Assembly (NCBI GenBank): GCA_944323805.1
Contig: CALUTW010000014.1
Span: 1 to 52,913, forward strand
Length of the DNA stretch: 52,913 nt
Direction of reading: 5' to 3'
DNA from: an uncultured Bacteroidales bacterium
Lineage (GTDB): Bacteria > Bacteroidota > Bacteroidia > Bacteroidales > UBA932
Below are positions 1 to 8,038 of the stretch, piece by piece. Numbering within the stretch: the first letter of the stretch is position 1; each line of letters begins with the position of its first letter. The translations under genes and the position numbers were made by a program. The notes beneath the pieces are model-generated. The model worked only from the letters and a program-made list of their open reading frames with translations. It was not told the DNA's origin and did no database searches.

Positions 1-110
1 CCAAAAATTGAAATAGCGAGCGATATTCGATAATATTTAGATTTAATTATGATTGTAATAAGCTGGTTATTAATAGATATTTGCGATTATGTGATATTTT
101 AAGATAATAC
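1..110. other. AT-rich edge without a gene
   Basis: This stretch is much richer in A and T than the rest of the window and carries no convincing open reading frame. It ends exactly where a 3' tRNA-like sequence begins, so it may be the end of an inserted element or simply an upstream spacer. Nothing more can be supported because the window starts here. Confidence 0.4.
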
Positions 111-136
111 AGGTTCGAGAGCCCCTCTCTCCGCCA
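111..136 (+). other. 3' tRNA fragment (tRNA-Ser-like), possible attachment site
   Basis: The sequence holds a T-loop-like TTCGAGA and ends in TCTCTCCGCCA, which matches the 3' acceptor strand, discriminator G and encoded CCA of many bacterial tRNA-Ser genes. The 5' acceptor strand (GGAGAGA) and the D and anticodon arms are absent upstream, and the T stem does not pair (ACAGG against GCCCC). It is therefore not a functional tRNA. Partial 3' tRNA ends are typical left or right junctions of integrated elements, which is the inference here; a decayed tRNA is the alternative. Confidence 0.5.
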
Positions 137-139
137 AGC

Positions 140-176
140 AAGGGCTGTATCGTGGATTTACGATGCAGCCCTTTTT
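140..176 (+). terminator. Rho-independent terminator after the tRNA fragment
   Basis: The arms AAGGGCTGTATCGT (140-153) and ACGATGCAGCCCTT (160-173) pair with one mismatch around a 6-nt loop and run into TTTTT on the plus strand. It sits 3 nt after the CCA end of the tRNA fragment, as expected for the terminator of a complete tRNA gene in this position. Confidence 0.85.
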
Positions 177-297
177 CTATTGCCGGAATGCAGGAAACTG
201 TGACAGGTGGGATGCTTCGGAGGGACACCGGACACGGAAATGCCCGGAAAGCATGCCAGATGTACCTGGGCGAGCAGTACAGGGGGATAGATGGGAT

Positions 298-327
298 GGA
301 TAGGATAGGATAGGATAGGATAGGATA
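298..327 (+). repeat. GGATA pentanucleotide tandem repeat
   Basis: Six perfect GGATA units in a row, flanked by degenerate GGATG/GGATA copies over roughly 283-370. The whole 180-510 stretch is purine-rich on the plus strand. No gene reads through it convincingly. The low-complexity reading frames on both strands (for example repeated SYPIL on the minus strand) are artefacts of the repeat. Confidence 0.85.
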
Positions 328-518
328 GAATGGATGAGACGGATGAGGAGAGTATGGTAGGATAGGATGGAAAAGACTGGACAGATGCGGTTTCTGGCAA
401 TTACATCCAGGACATGATGGATAAAATAAGACGGCAGGATAGACGAGACAATGCAAGGCATGCAATGCGGCAATGCCGGGGCGGCAGACAGGACGCGGCA
501 GAGCGGGGCATGGGAAAG

Positions 519-641
519 AGAGGCCAACCCAAAAGGAGGAATTTCAAGGTTTGCGAAGATGCGAAAACCGCAGTGTACCGATGTACATGAGGATTTCCGA
601 ATCAAGCGCAACGCAGAAAGTACCCTTTTGAGCTGGCCTCT
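519..641. repeat. Long imperfect palindrome, copy 1 of a two-copy element
   Basis: Outer arms AGAGGCCA (519-526) and TGGCCTCT (634-641) pair perfectly. Inner arms CAAAAGG (530-536) and CCTTTTG (624-630) also pair. The interior is itself a rough palindrome centred on GTACCGATGTAC. The segments GGAGGAATTTCAAG and CAAGCGCAACGCAGAAAG recur almost unchanged at 29689-29718. It lies 28 bp past the stop of the GH18 gene (minus strand), so it could act as a 3' end structure, although the following T run is weak in either direction. Confidence 0.7.
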
Positions 642-669
642 CCCCTTTATATAATTATAAAGACCGGCT

Positions 670-1725
670 TTACCTTACGGCTGTCACAGACTTTATCGCC
701 CGCATCAGGGACAGCGGCTCGTCGTAGTCTATATCCTGGGATATCTCCCATACCATGATACCCGCATAGCCGTTATCGACAAGATACTGTGTCTTTTCCC
801 TGATAAGGTCGACACCATTGAATGCATAACCGTCCCACGAGTTGGTTGCAGCAGTAATGGCTCCTCCAGACTGTGCAAAAAGCACGTTATATGTCTGTGT
901 AGGTGTGCCTTCCTGCTTCTTGTCGCCTCCGTAGAACGGGACTCCGGCAATGATTTTCTCATTCGGCACACCGGCATCCCTGTAATTGCCAAGCCTCTCG
1001 ATGAACTGGCTCATCGGTGCATGAGGATATGTGCCGTCTGCATCTTCGGTCTCCCCGTAACAGTCGTATATCATCACATTGATTTCGTCCACATAGTCTT
1101 TTACGGCCCCGCCTATCTCATGCTCAATCGATGAAAGGGCGCAGGACAGCTTCCTGACCTTTGTATCGGACGGCAGGGCTGCCATCTCCTCCCTTATCTT
1201 CTGGAGCAGTGCAACAAGGTCCTCGGCAGGAATCCTCAACGGCGGATTCTCCGACCATGCGGTCTCCCAGTCGATATCTATCCCGTCATAGCCGTTGGCA
1301 TGGGCATATGCGACCATTGCCTCGACATAGGCATTCCGTTTGGCCTCGTCCGTTCCCATGACATACATATTCTTGGCAGTGCCACCGCCACCGATCACGA
1401 GAAATGCCTCCTGGGATGAAGTCATGGCCTTGCGCATGACCTCTATCTTCTGCTCATAGGTCTGGTTGATATACCATTTCCCGTCTGCGCTCGGGGAAGT
1501 CCCGAAACAATATACGCGTGAAGGGTATTTCATATAGGGATAATCGGCCGGATTGAATGTGGATATCCTTGCCGCATGAGAATAGCCCCCGACAACAATG
1601 ACATCCTTTGTCCCGGCCTGCTCTCCGCCGCCCCCTTCTCCTGATTTCTCACATGAAGAGCAGCACAATGACATGCCTCCGATGGCAAGGACTGCAAAAA
1701 AATTGAATAACCTGTTCATATTCAT
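670..1725 (-). CDS. GH18 glycoside hydrolase lipoprotein (chitinase or endo-GlcNAc-ase type)
   Basis: A 351-residue secreted enzyme. The N-terminus is a hydrophobic leader with a Cys cluster at 21-25 followed by a Gly-rich linker, consistent with lipoprotein export. The GH18 signature DGIDIDWE lies at 147-154, with Glu154 as the predicted catalytic acid; LVIGGGG near 109-115, MIYD and the late MVWEISQD also fit the family barrel. GH18 enzymes cleave beta-1,4 bonds between GlcNAc residues with substrate assistance, so chitin, chito-oligosaccharides or the chitobiose core of N-glycans are possible targets. It is the last gene of the leftward GlcNAc locus, 7 nt after the preceding lipoprotein gene. 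The family is certain from the motif; the exact substrate is inference. Confidence 0.93.
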   Translation of the reverse strand: MNMNRLFNFFAVLAIGGMSLCCSSCEKSGEGGGGEQAGTKDVIVVGGYSHAARISTFNPADYPYMKYPSRVYCFGTSPSADGKWYINQTYEQKIEVMRKAMTSSQEAFLVIGGGGTAKNMYVMGTDEAKRNAYVEAMVAYAHANGYDGIDIDWETAWSENPPLRIPAEDLVALLQKIREEMAALPSDTKVRKLSCALSSIEHEIGGAVKDYVDEINVMIYDCYGETEDADGTYPHAPMSQFIERLGNYRDAGVPNEKIIAGVPFYGGDKKQEGTPTQTYNVLFAQSGGAITAATNSWDGYAFNGVDLIREKTQYLVDNGYAGIMVWEISQDIDYDEPLSLMRAIKSVTAVR

Positions 1726-1732
1726 ACTGATA

Positions 1733-3385
1733 TTAATATTCCGGAGAATAAGTATAAGACTTGATTGTCAATGAGGAACTGATAAGAGCCTGGTCTGCAG
1801 GACGGCTGTTCAGACCGAAATTGGCAGCGGTGCCGCCCCTCTCTTCATCCGGCATACCCCATGTATTGGAGCCCATGCTAAGCTCCTTATGGAGGGTGCC
1901 GTCAATGAATATCTGGGTCGTCATGTCGTTGTCCGTCTCCGGCCCGAGCTCAGGATTGGTGCTCGGGAACATCTTGACCTGTACCTGCTTCACTGATTTG
2001 AGCGCCTCGTAAGAAACCGCATCGAAATACAATGAAGTCCCGCTTATGCCGGCGAATGTGTCTACATAGTAGATTCTGTTGAAATAACCGAGCTGAAGCT
2101 GGATATTTCCGCTTGTGAACCAGCATTCGAGGCTGAAGAAACCGGCCGAAAGGTCCATTTCAGTGAAATCGAATGTATAGGTCCCGTATTTTGTCCTCTC
2201 GGATGCGACCAGATATGATTTAGACACTTGCGTGACACCCTCAGCCTCAGGATATATGCTCAATGTCACGGATCCGTCAGGATTGTAGACGGCATCGCTC
2301 CCTTCAAGGACGGTATAGTCCGGATTCGGAGCCTGGGATACATTGACCACATCCGGAGCAATGATGATCGAAGGGTCAGCGGAGCTCAGCTTCAGCTCTG
2401 CGGCGAGTCCGCCGAGATATTTCCCTGCAGGGACCGTCACTGTAACAGTCGAGGCATCCTTTTTTACCGCAGTGATTTCCGGATTGTCGGATGTCACTGT
2501 CCAGTCCGTATTGGCTACCACCGGATAATCCCGGCTTGCACCCCCATAAGGGAATTCAAGGTCCTCTTCTGCGATTGCACCCCATTTGATGCTGAGGTCC
2601 TGCCTTGCAGACAGCGGATAGATTACCGCCCTCTCAACCGCCATATCCTGCATTTCAGCCACCACGACTTCATCCACGCCGTCCCCGGTAAGCTTGAAGG
2701 TAATTGAAGAATATGTTCCGACAGGTACAGGGATATAGAATGACATGTCTTTCGGAGCTGTCAGCGGCTCAAAAGACACTGTCGTCACATTTGTCCCGGA
2801 TGTCGGGATTGTCGAGAGCATCCCGTCCTTGAGATTGAAGGCACCGGACACGCGGCTGCCGGCCGATGTCACGACAAGGGAGCTGTAACCGGTAGGGACT
2901 CCGGTATAGTTGACATTGATGAGCCCGACAGGGATGGACATCCCGACTGTGCCGAGCTCTGATGCGGTCTTGCCGATTTCGGCATAAAGAGGGCAGACAA
3001 ACCCTGTTTCGCTGTATGCTATCTCGGAAGGGAGAGTAAATGTAAGCCCGGCTGCAGAATATACGGCGTTTTCTGCCGGATAGGCGGCATACAGCACCTC
3101 GCCCTCAGGAGTCAGCTCCGACTTGAAGGTACCGTTATTGTCCTGAAGGACATATTCATATGTCTCTTCTGCAGTATACATCTCCAGTTTGTCTCCTTCC
3201 GCCCAGGAAAGGATGTTCCCGTCAAAGGCGGTCTTTGAGGAGAATTCATCCGCTATGGTTACCGTTACAGAATGTTCCACAGGTTCAGAGCCCCCCTGCC
3301 CGCCATCAGGCGCGGGAGCCTCTTCTTTGCTGCAGGCCATCAGCATCAGCCCGGCAGCAAGCGGTAAAAGATATAAAGTTTTCAT
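1733..3385 (-). CDS. Surface lipoprotein with fimbrillin-like, BACON-like and lectin-like parts
   Basis: The start was set at the ATG at 3385, giving MKTLYLL and a lipobox ending LMAC (about 550 residues); the longer open frame has no signal at its N-terminus and overlaps the gene upstream. Residues about 35-260 resemble a fimbrillin/Mfa-like domain (the TAFDGNILSWAEGDKLEMY region). Residues about 265-355 look like a BACON-type immunoglobulin fold (SADPSIIIAPDVVNVSQAP), and the C-terminal 200 residues look like a beta-sandwich lectin fold. It starts 1 nt after the GH20 stop and so is translationally linked. By position it is a candidate surface glycan-binding protein of the GlcNAc locus. Domain calls are from pattern only. 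Confidence 0.75.
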   Translation of the reverse strand: MKTLYLLPLAAGLMLMACSKEEAPAPDGGQGGSEPVEHSVTVTIADEFSSKTAFDGNILSWAEGDKLEMYTAEETYEYVLQDNNGTFKSELTPEGEVLYAAYPAENAVYSAAGLTFTLPSEIAYSETGFVCPLYAEIGKTASELGTVGMSIPVGLINVNYTGVPTGYSSLVVTSAGSRVSGAFNLKDGMLSTIPTSGTNVTTVSFEPLTAPKDMSFYIPVPVGTYSSITFKLTGDGVDEVVVAEMQDMAVERAVIYPLSARQDLSIKWGAIAEEDLEFPYGGASRDYPVVANTDWTVTSDNPEITAVKKDASTVTVTVPAGKYLGGLAAELKLSSADPSIIIAPDVVNVSQAPNPDYTVLEGSDAVYNPDGSVTLSIYPEAEGVTQVSKSYLVASERTKYGTYTFDFTEMDLSAGFFSLECWFTSGNIQLQLGYFNRIYYVDTFAGISGTSLYFDAVSYEALKSVKQVQVKMFPSTNPELGPETDNDMTTQIFIDGTLHKELSMGSNTWGMPDEERGGTAANFGLNSRPADQALISSSLTIKSYTYSPEY

Positions 3386-3386
3386 G

Positions 3387-4979
3387 TCAATTAAATATGT
3401 GTTTTGCATAATTGTATCCGTTGATGTCATACAGCATCCTGAGTCCGTCCATTCTCAGGACAAAATCCTCATAGTCTTTCCTGTCATATGACCATCCGTT
3501 CTCAGACATTGCGGCGATACGCGGAAGCACCATGTATTCCACATGGGACATGTCCCTGATGTATTCTCTCCAGAGATTCGCCTGGACTCCGATCACAGGC
3601 TTCCTGTCATCCCCGGTCAGGCTGTCGTACGGATCATAGGAATACACTTTCGAGACAGGGACATAGCCGCCGATTGCGAAAGGCTCCTTTGAGGTGTCTT
3701 CTGCCTGATAATAGTCGAAATAGCTGTACTGTGAGTTGACCATTATGACCTTGTTCCCCAGTCGGGCCGCTTCAATGCCGATTTCCGGATGTTTCCAGCA
3801 CATGACTGTCGCTGTCGGGGAAACACCGCCTTCAAGTATCTCCTCCCATCCGATCACGGCCTTGCCCTTGCTGTTGATGTACTGCTCCATCTTCTTCATG
3901 AACCAGCTCTGGAGCTCCTTTTCGTCCTTGAGCCCCTCTTTCCTTATCCTTTCCTGGCAATACGGGCATGTCTTCCACCGCGTCTTAGGGCACTCGTCTC
4001 CCCCGATATGGATATAATGCGACGGGAAAAGCTCTATTACCTCGTCAAGTACCCCTTCAAAGAACCTCAGCACATCATCCTTTCCCGGGCAGGCCACATC
4101 ATCGAAGATTCCCCAGGTGGTAGCCACGGCATATCCTTTGCCTTTGCATCCGAGCTCAGGATACGAGGCAAGGGCTGCAAGGGTATGTCCCGGCATCTCA
4201 ATCTCCGGGATGACCTCGATATAGCGGTCAGCAGCATATCTGACCACATCCCGTATCTGGTCGTGGGTATAATACATGCCTTTCCCGTATGGCTTGCCGT
4301 CATATTCCCTGCTTTTCGATGCATGGCCTATGACCGTCTCCTTCCGTTCGGCTCCTTTCTCTGTCAGAAGAGGATATTTCTCTATCTGTATCCTCCATCC
4401 CTGGTCATCCGTAAGATGCCAGTGGAATGTATTTACCTTGTGCATGGAAAGGATATCGATGAATTCCTTTACCTCATCGACAGTGCTGAAATGGCGGCAT
4501 ACGTCCAGCATCATCCCCCGATATCCGAAGAACGGCCTGTCCTCAACCGTCATGAGAGGGAGGGCGCCTGCATCCTTGCATTCAACCAGCACCTGACGCA
4601 ATGACTGCAGCCCGTGGAAGACACCCTGTCCGGAACCTCCTCTGACCGTTATGCCCGAACGTGTCACTTTCAGCCGGTATTCCTCCTTCTCAAGGGACGG
4701 GTCGACTGAAACGCATATGGCATTCCGGCCCGACTTCCCGGACATGACCTCAGGCACATATCCGAGTATCCGTCCGGCCTGCTCCGCAAAGACAGCCGCC
4801 GGAGCCAGAAGGTCTTCCGATGCGGCCTTTACCGTGATATTGTCCCCGAGAGCGAACCGTCCATGCTCCTTTACACTGACGGAAACCGGAGCCGGCACTA
4901 TGCCGATATTCACTTCAGGTGCCGTAGTACAGGCTGTCATCATCAAAAAAGTCATTATAGATATGAAAATACTGCGCAT
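3387..4979 (-). CDS. GH20 beta-N-acetylhexosaminidase, lipoprotein
   Basis: A 530-residue enzyme with a lipobox at TAC17. Residues about 20-145 form the non-catalytic GH20b-like domain. The catalytic barrel begins near RGMMLDVCRHF (Arg154 binds substrate in the family) and carries HIGGDE at 324-329, where Asp328-Glu329 is the catalytic pair; ANLWREY near the end supplies the conserved Trp. GH20 enzymes remove terminal beta-GlcNAc or GalNAc by substrate-assisted catalysis, probably in the periplasm or at the cell surface. The start ATG overlaps the previous stop as TAATG, so the genes are translationally coupled. It pairs logically with the GH18 enzyme and NagA/NagB. Confidence 0.95.
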   Translation of the reverse strand: MRSIFISIMTFLMMTACTTAPEVNIGIVPAPVSVSVKEHGRFALGDNITVKAASEDLLAPAAVFAEQAGRILGYVPEVMSGKSGRNAICVSVDPSLEKEEYRLKVTRSGITVRGGSGQGVFHGLQSLRQVLVECKDAGALPLMTVEDRPFFGYRGMMLDVCRHFSTVDEVKEFIDILSMHKVNTFHWHLTDDQGWRIQIEKYPLLTEKGAERKETVIGHASKSREYDGKPYGKGMYYTHDQIRDVVRYAADRYIEVIPEIEMPGHTLAALASYPELGCKGKGYAVATTWGIFDDVACPGKDDVLRFFEGVLDEVIELFPSHYIHIGGDECPKTRWKTCPYCQERIRKEGLKDEKELQSWFMKKMEQYINSKGKAVIGWEEILEGGVSPTATVMCWKHPEIGIEAARLGNKVIMVNSQYSYFDYYQAEDTSKEPFAIGGYVPVSKVYSYDPYDSLTGDDRKPVIGVQANLWREYIRDMSHVEYMVLPRIAAMSENGWSYDRKDYEDFVLRMDGLRMLYDINGYNYAKHIFN

Positions 4980-6532
4980 TATCGTATCGAATTTGTCACA
5001 TTGTTATACAATGTATTTATTTTCAGCGATTTAATATAATTTATATACTCTATCTCCGAGTCCTTGAGATACCCCCTGTTCAGCCTTGAGAACCGGCGAG
5101 CAAGCGCATCTTCCTCGGAAAGGATAGCCTTGAGTTCCGCAGAGAGTCCCGCGGCATGGGTCCTGTCATATTCCGGAGACTGGTATTCAGCCTCAGCCGC
5201 CTTAAAGCGCAGATAATTCATGCGCATGTCAAGCATCAGGATCCAATGGGCCAGCTCGTCCTTCTTCATCCGAGGTTTCAGTCCGGCCATAAGCCCGCGG
5301 ATACGGCTGCATTCCTCCAGCAATTCCTCCGCAGACCTGCCTGAAGTATCGAATGCCCCCTTGGCAGAGACTGTTATCTGCTCCTGCGGCATTGAGAAAT
5401 ACCCGGCAAGCACTTCCGCGCCTGCCTCGTCAAGCCCCATCTCCTCAGTTGCATATTCACGGATGAAATCTTCAGGGACAAACGGGCCGTCCGATGCCAC
5501 TGCCTGACAGAACGCATCCTCCAGGATTACAAAGGCAGACATCGGGTATACAAGGCGTATAGGCTGCATGTCCAGAATCTCATTGCCGGAGTCGAAATAA
5601 TATCCGTATGTACCGCTTGTGGACCAGGATGTCTGTACCATCCCCTCATACCCGTGCTCCCTTGCAAACGGGACAAAGGCCGCAATATTGTCAAAGTGCT
5701 TCTTCCACTGGGTCAGGTACCAGTTGTCAGGCCCTGAGCGCAATGCCCCGGCTCCCCACATCCGGACGCCGCGGTCCAGAAGATTATCCAGCCGTCCGAA
5801 CCGGTCCGGACTCCAGCCATAGTTCCAGTCGACAAAGACAAGATTGTCCGGAAGCTCATCCAGTGCCTCGGGATGCTGGAGAATGATGTCCGCCCACATG
5901 ACGGGAATCTTCCCCATCCTTTCGACTATGCCGCACATTGCACTGACATAGTCGACGAACAGCTTCGACTTGCCGTACTTTTCCACGGCCTTCCTGCATT
6001 CAGGGCAGTCCCCGAGCAGATACGTCTCGTCAGCCCCTATGTGGAAATACCGGGAAGTATGCAGCGAAGCCACTTCCGAGAATATCCCGGAAAACACCCC
6101 GACAGCCTCGTCAATCTTCAGCGGACACACCTGGGACGGGTCCTTCGCATCTTCGCGTAAAGCACCGTACCGGTCGTGCCTCAGGATATACTCGCAATGG
6201 CCGAAGCAATGCTGGAGGGGAATCACATCTATCCCGAGCGAATTGCAATACGATATGAATGATGTGACCTCCTCTTCCGTATAGGCGTTCCTGTTGCAGA
6301 TTACGGCATTGCTGTCGAACGGGAAAGTCGCCTCCCACTCCATGATCAGAGTATTGATTCCCCTTTCGGCAAGATGTTCCACAAGACTCTCCAGGGCCTC
6401 CGGAGTCATGACCTCGGTACGCATGTCCAGATGGAAGGCCCTTACCTTGAAGGGACTGCCGGCAGCAGACACCGGGACGTGCACCAGAAGGGGTGCAATG
6501 AAAAAGAGCGACAGTAAAAATATCCTGTTCAT
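4979..6532 (-). CDS. GH20-like hexosaminidase (hexosaminidase D-like)
   Basis: A 517-residue protein with a signal peptide (cleavage near VSAAG) and no lipobox. The barrel starts directly after the leader (FHLDMR) without the usual GH20b N-terminal domain. HIGADE at 164-169 supplies the Asp168-Glu169 catalytic pair, and IMEWEATFPF matches the first barrel strands of the hexosaminidase D-like GH20 branch. The C-terminal third is helical with no obvious enzyme motif. The family is clear. Preference for GlcNAc or GalNAc cannot be told, although hexosaminidase D relatives often prefer GalNAc. Having two divergent GH20 enzymes in one operon suggests different linkages or compartments. Confidence 0.85.
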   Translation of the reverse strand: MNRIFLLSLFFIAPLLVHVPVSAAGSPFKVRAFHLDMRTEVMTPEALESLVEHLAERGINTLIMEWEATFPFDSNAVICNRNAYTEEEVTSFISYCNSLGIDVIPLQHCFGHCEYILRHDRYGALREDAKDPSQVCPLKIDEAVGVFSGIFSEVASLHTSRYFHIGADETYLLGDCPECRKAVEKYGKSKLFVDYVSAMCGIVERMGKIPVMWADIILQHPEALDELPDNLVFVDWNYGWSPDRFGRLDNLLDRGVRMWGAGALRSGPDNWYLTQWKKHFDNIAAFVPFAREHGYEGMVQTSWSTSGTYGYYFDSGNEILDMQPIRLVYPMSAFVILEDAFCQAVASDGPFVPEDFIREYATEEMGLDEAGAEVLAGYFSMPQEQITVSAKGAFDTSGRSAEELLEECSRIRGLMAGLKPRMKKDELAHWILMLDMRMNYLRFKAAEAEYQSPEYDRTHAAGLSAELKAILSEEDALARRFSRLNRGYLKDSEIEYINYIKSLKINTLYNNVTNSIR

Positions 6533-6537
6533 GGGTC

Positions 6538-7659
6538 CTAAAGTTTTATATAGATTTTCCTGCGGTCAAGCAGATAGCCTGCAACCCATACGAGCAGCAC
6601 GAATATCAGCGAATACACGAGCGACCCGGAAGCATCGGCAAAGAACGGGTCGATACATGTCCCGTAGAACCAGCCCTTGACTGTCCAGTAGCTGTCCCCG
6701 CCCATATTCATGTTGACAATTACCGACAGTATCCATGCAAGCACATACAGGAACAGCGGATTGACCCCGAACACCCGGAAAAATCCCGTCCATCCCTTCT
6801 TGCCGCGGACATCGATTATCCAGTACATCAGGCCTGTCATCAGAGATGCAAAACCGGATGTCACAAGGGCAAAGGATGGGCTCCATATCTTCTTGTTGAG
6901 CGGACACCCGTACTGGATAAGGAATCCGCATACCGTCAGGACGGTACCGAGAAGCAGAATCGCATTGAGACGTTCCGCCGCGTCATCCTTCTCATAAAGA
7001 ATCTTCCCGACTGCCGCACCCAGAAGCACCTGCGCCACACGGGGAACGGTGCTGAGAAGCCCTTCCGGCTCGAATGCAACGGACGAACCGTCAGCCAGAT
7101 GCTCCACATACAGATGCCCGCTTCCAAGCAGGGCACTGTCGATGACAGCGATGATATTGTCCGGCGACAGCTCGAATCCGTTCCCGAGAAGAAGTACGGC
7201 CCAATAGACTGCCAGAAGCCCGGCAGCAATGGCCACCAGCCTTCTGAATCCTGTCCCGATCATCAGAAGTGCACCAAGGAGATACGCCAGTGCGAGACCT
7301 TGAAGCACTCCCATGATACGGAACGTCTCCCACGAATCAAGCCTGCCGTACGCGACGGCTGAGACCAGGTTCAGGAATGCACCGACGAGGAATATGAGAA
7401 GACTCCGTCTGACGACATGCCATACGGCTGCCTTCCTGTCCTCATGGCTTCTTCTGAACAGGGAGAAATATGCGGATACTCCCATTATGAAGACAAAGAA
7501 CGGATAGATGAAGTCCGTCGGTGTGAGCCCGTGCCAGAAAGCATGCTGTAGAGGAGCATAGGCATTGCCCCACACCGCCGGATTATTCACCAGAATCATC
7601 GCGGCAACGGTTATTCCCCGAAGCACATCAAGGGAAAGTATGCGTTGACGTACTGCCAT
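6538..7659 (-). CDS. nagX: NagX-like inner-membrane protein (HGSNAT/DUF5009 acyltransferase family)
   Basis: A 373-residue polytopic protein with about ten hydrophobic segments. The N-terminal LDVLRGITVAAMILVNNP and the later HGLTPTDFIYPFFVFIMG are hallmarks of the family that includes human heparan-alpha-glucosaminide N-acetyltransferase and bacterial NagX. Relatives occur in GlcNAc-utilisation loci of many bacteria. The human enzyme transfers acetyl from cytosolic acetyl-CoA to glucosamine on the other side of the membrane; whether this protein acetylates an amino sugar in the same way is inference. It starts 1 nt after the PKD-like lipoprotein stop and ends 5 nt before the first GH20 gene, squarely inside the operon. 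Confidence 0.85.
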   Translation of the reverse strand: MAVRQRILSLDVLRGITVAAMILVNNPAVWGNAYAPLQHAFWHGLTPTDFIYPFFVFIMGVSAYFSLFRRSHEDRKAAVWHVVRRSLLIFLVGAFLNLVSAVAYGRLDSWETFRIMGVLQGLALAYLLGALLMIGTGFRRLVAIAAGLLAVYWAVLLLGNGFELSPDNIIAVIDSALLGSGHLYVEHLADGSSVAFEPEGLLSTVPRVAQVLLGAAVGKILYEKDDAAERLNAILLLGTVLTVCGFLIQYGCPLNKKIWSPSFALVTSGFASLMTGLMYWIIDVRGKKGWTGFFRVFGVNPLFLYVLAWILSVIVNMNMGGDSYWTVKGWFYGTCIDPFFADASGSLVYSLIFVLLVWVAGYLLDRRKIYIKL

Positions 7660-7660
7660 A

Positions 7661-8020
7661 TCATTCGGTTACGGTAACTGTGAAGAATTTCTTTACGGAG
7701 CCTTCTCCCCTTGTCGCCTCGAATATGAGCTGATGAGGGGAATTTTCGATGTATTCGGCAGTAAAGACATAGAGCAGGTTCTTCGACGTGCTTATGACCT
7801 GCCCGTCAAGTGTCCATGTGCAGTCCACCGAACCGTCATTCGGGGACACCACCATGTCGAGAGTGAACTCCGAGCCGGCAACGACAGTATACGACTGGGC
7901 GACATTCCCGTCATAGACATAGACCTCATCCGGACCGAAGACCGGATTCCCCTCCTCTTTCTGGCAGGAAAGGGTCATGAGCACGGCCAGAGCGGCAACA
8001 ATGTATTTTACATATTTCAT
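7661..8020 (-). CDS. Small PKD-like lipoprotein
   Basis: A 119-residue lipoprotein with a leader and lipobox at LSC19. The mature part is a single immunoglobulin-type fold similar to PKD domains, with the CTWTLDG core and the closing FTVTVTE strand. Short PKD lipoproteins are common next to SusCD pairs in Bacteroidota and are thought to sit at the outer surface as accessory glycan-binding or spacer proteins; the exact role here is unknown. It lies 18 nt after susD. Confidence 0.75.
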   Translation of the reverse strand: MKYVKYIVAALAVLMTLSCQKEEGNPVFGPDEVYVYDGNVAQSYTVVAGSEFTLDMVVSPNDGSVDCTWTLDGQVISTSKNLLYVFTAEYIENSPHQLIFEATRGEGSVKKFFTVTVTE

Positions 8021-8038
8021 GATATAGTCTGTTTTAAA

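Noticed and set aside
283..370. Possible CRISPR array
   Set aside because: The repeats are 5 bp units in direct tandem without spacers, and no cas genes are present.
70..611. Minus-strand open frames of 80-144 residues rich in Ser, Tyr, Pro and Leu
   Set aside because: They are translations of the GGATA repeat and its purine-rich surroundings, with no signal, domain or normal composition.
451..654. A 67-residue plus-strand frame
   Set aside because: It runs through the long palindrome, which explains its openness; no ribosome binding site or known motif.
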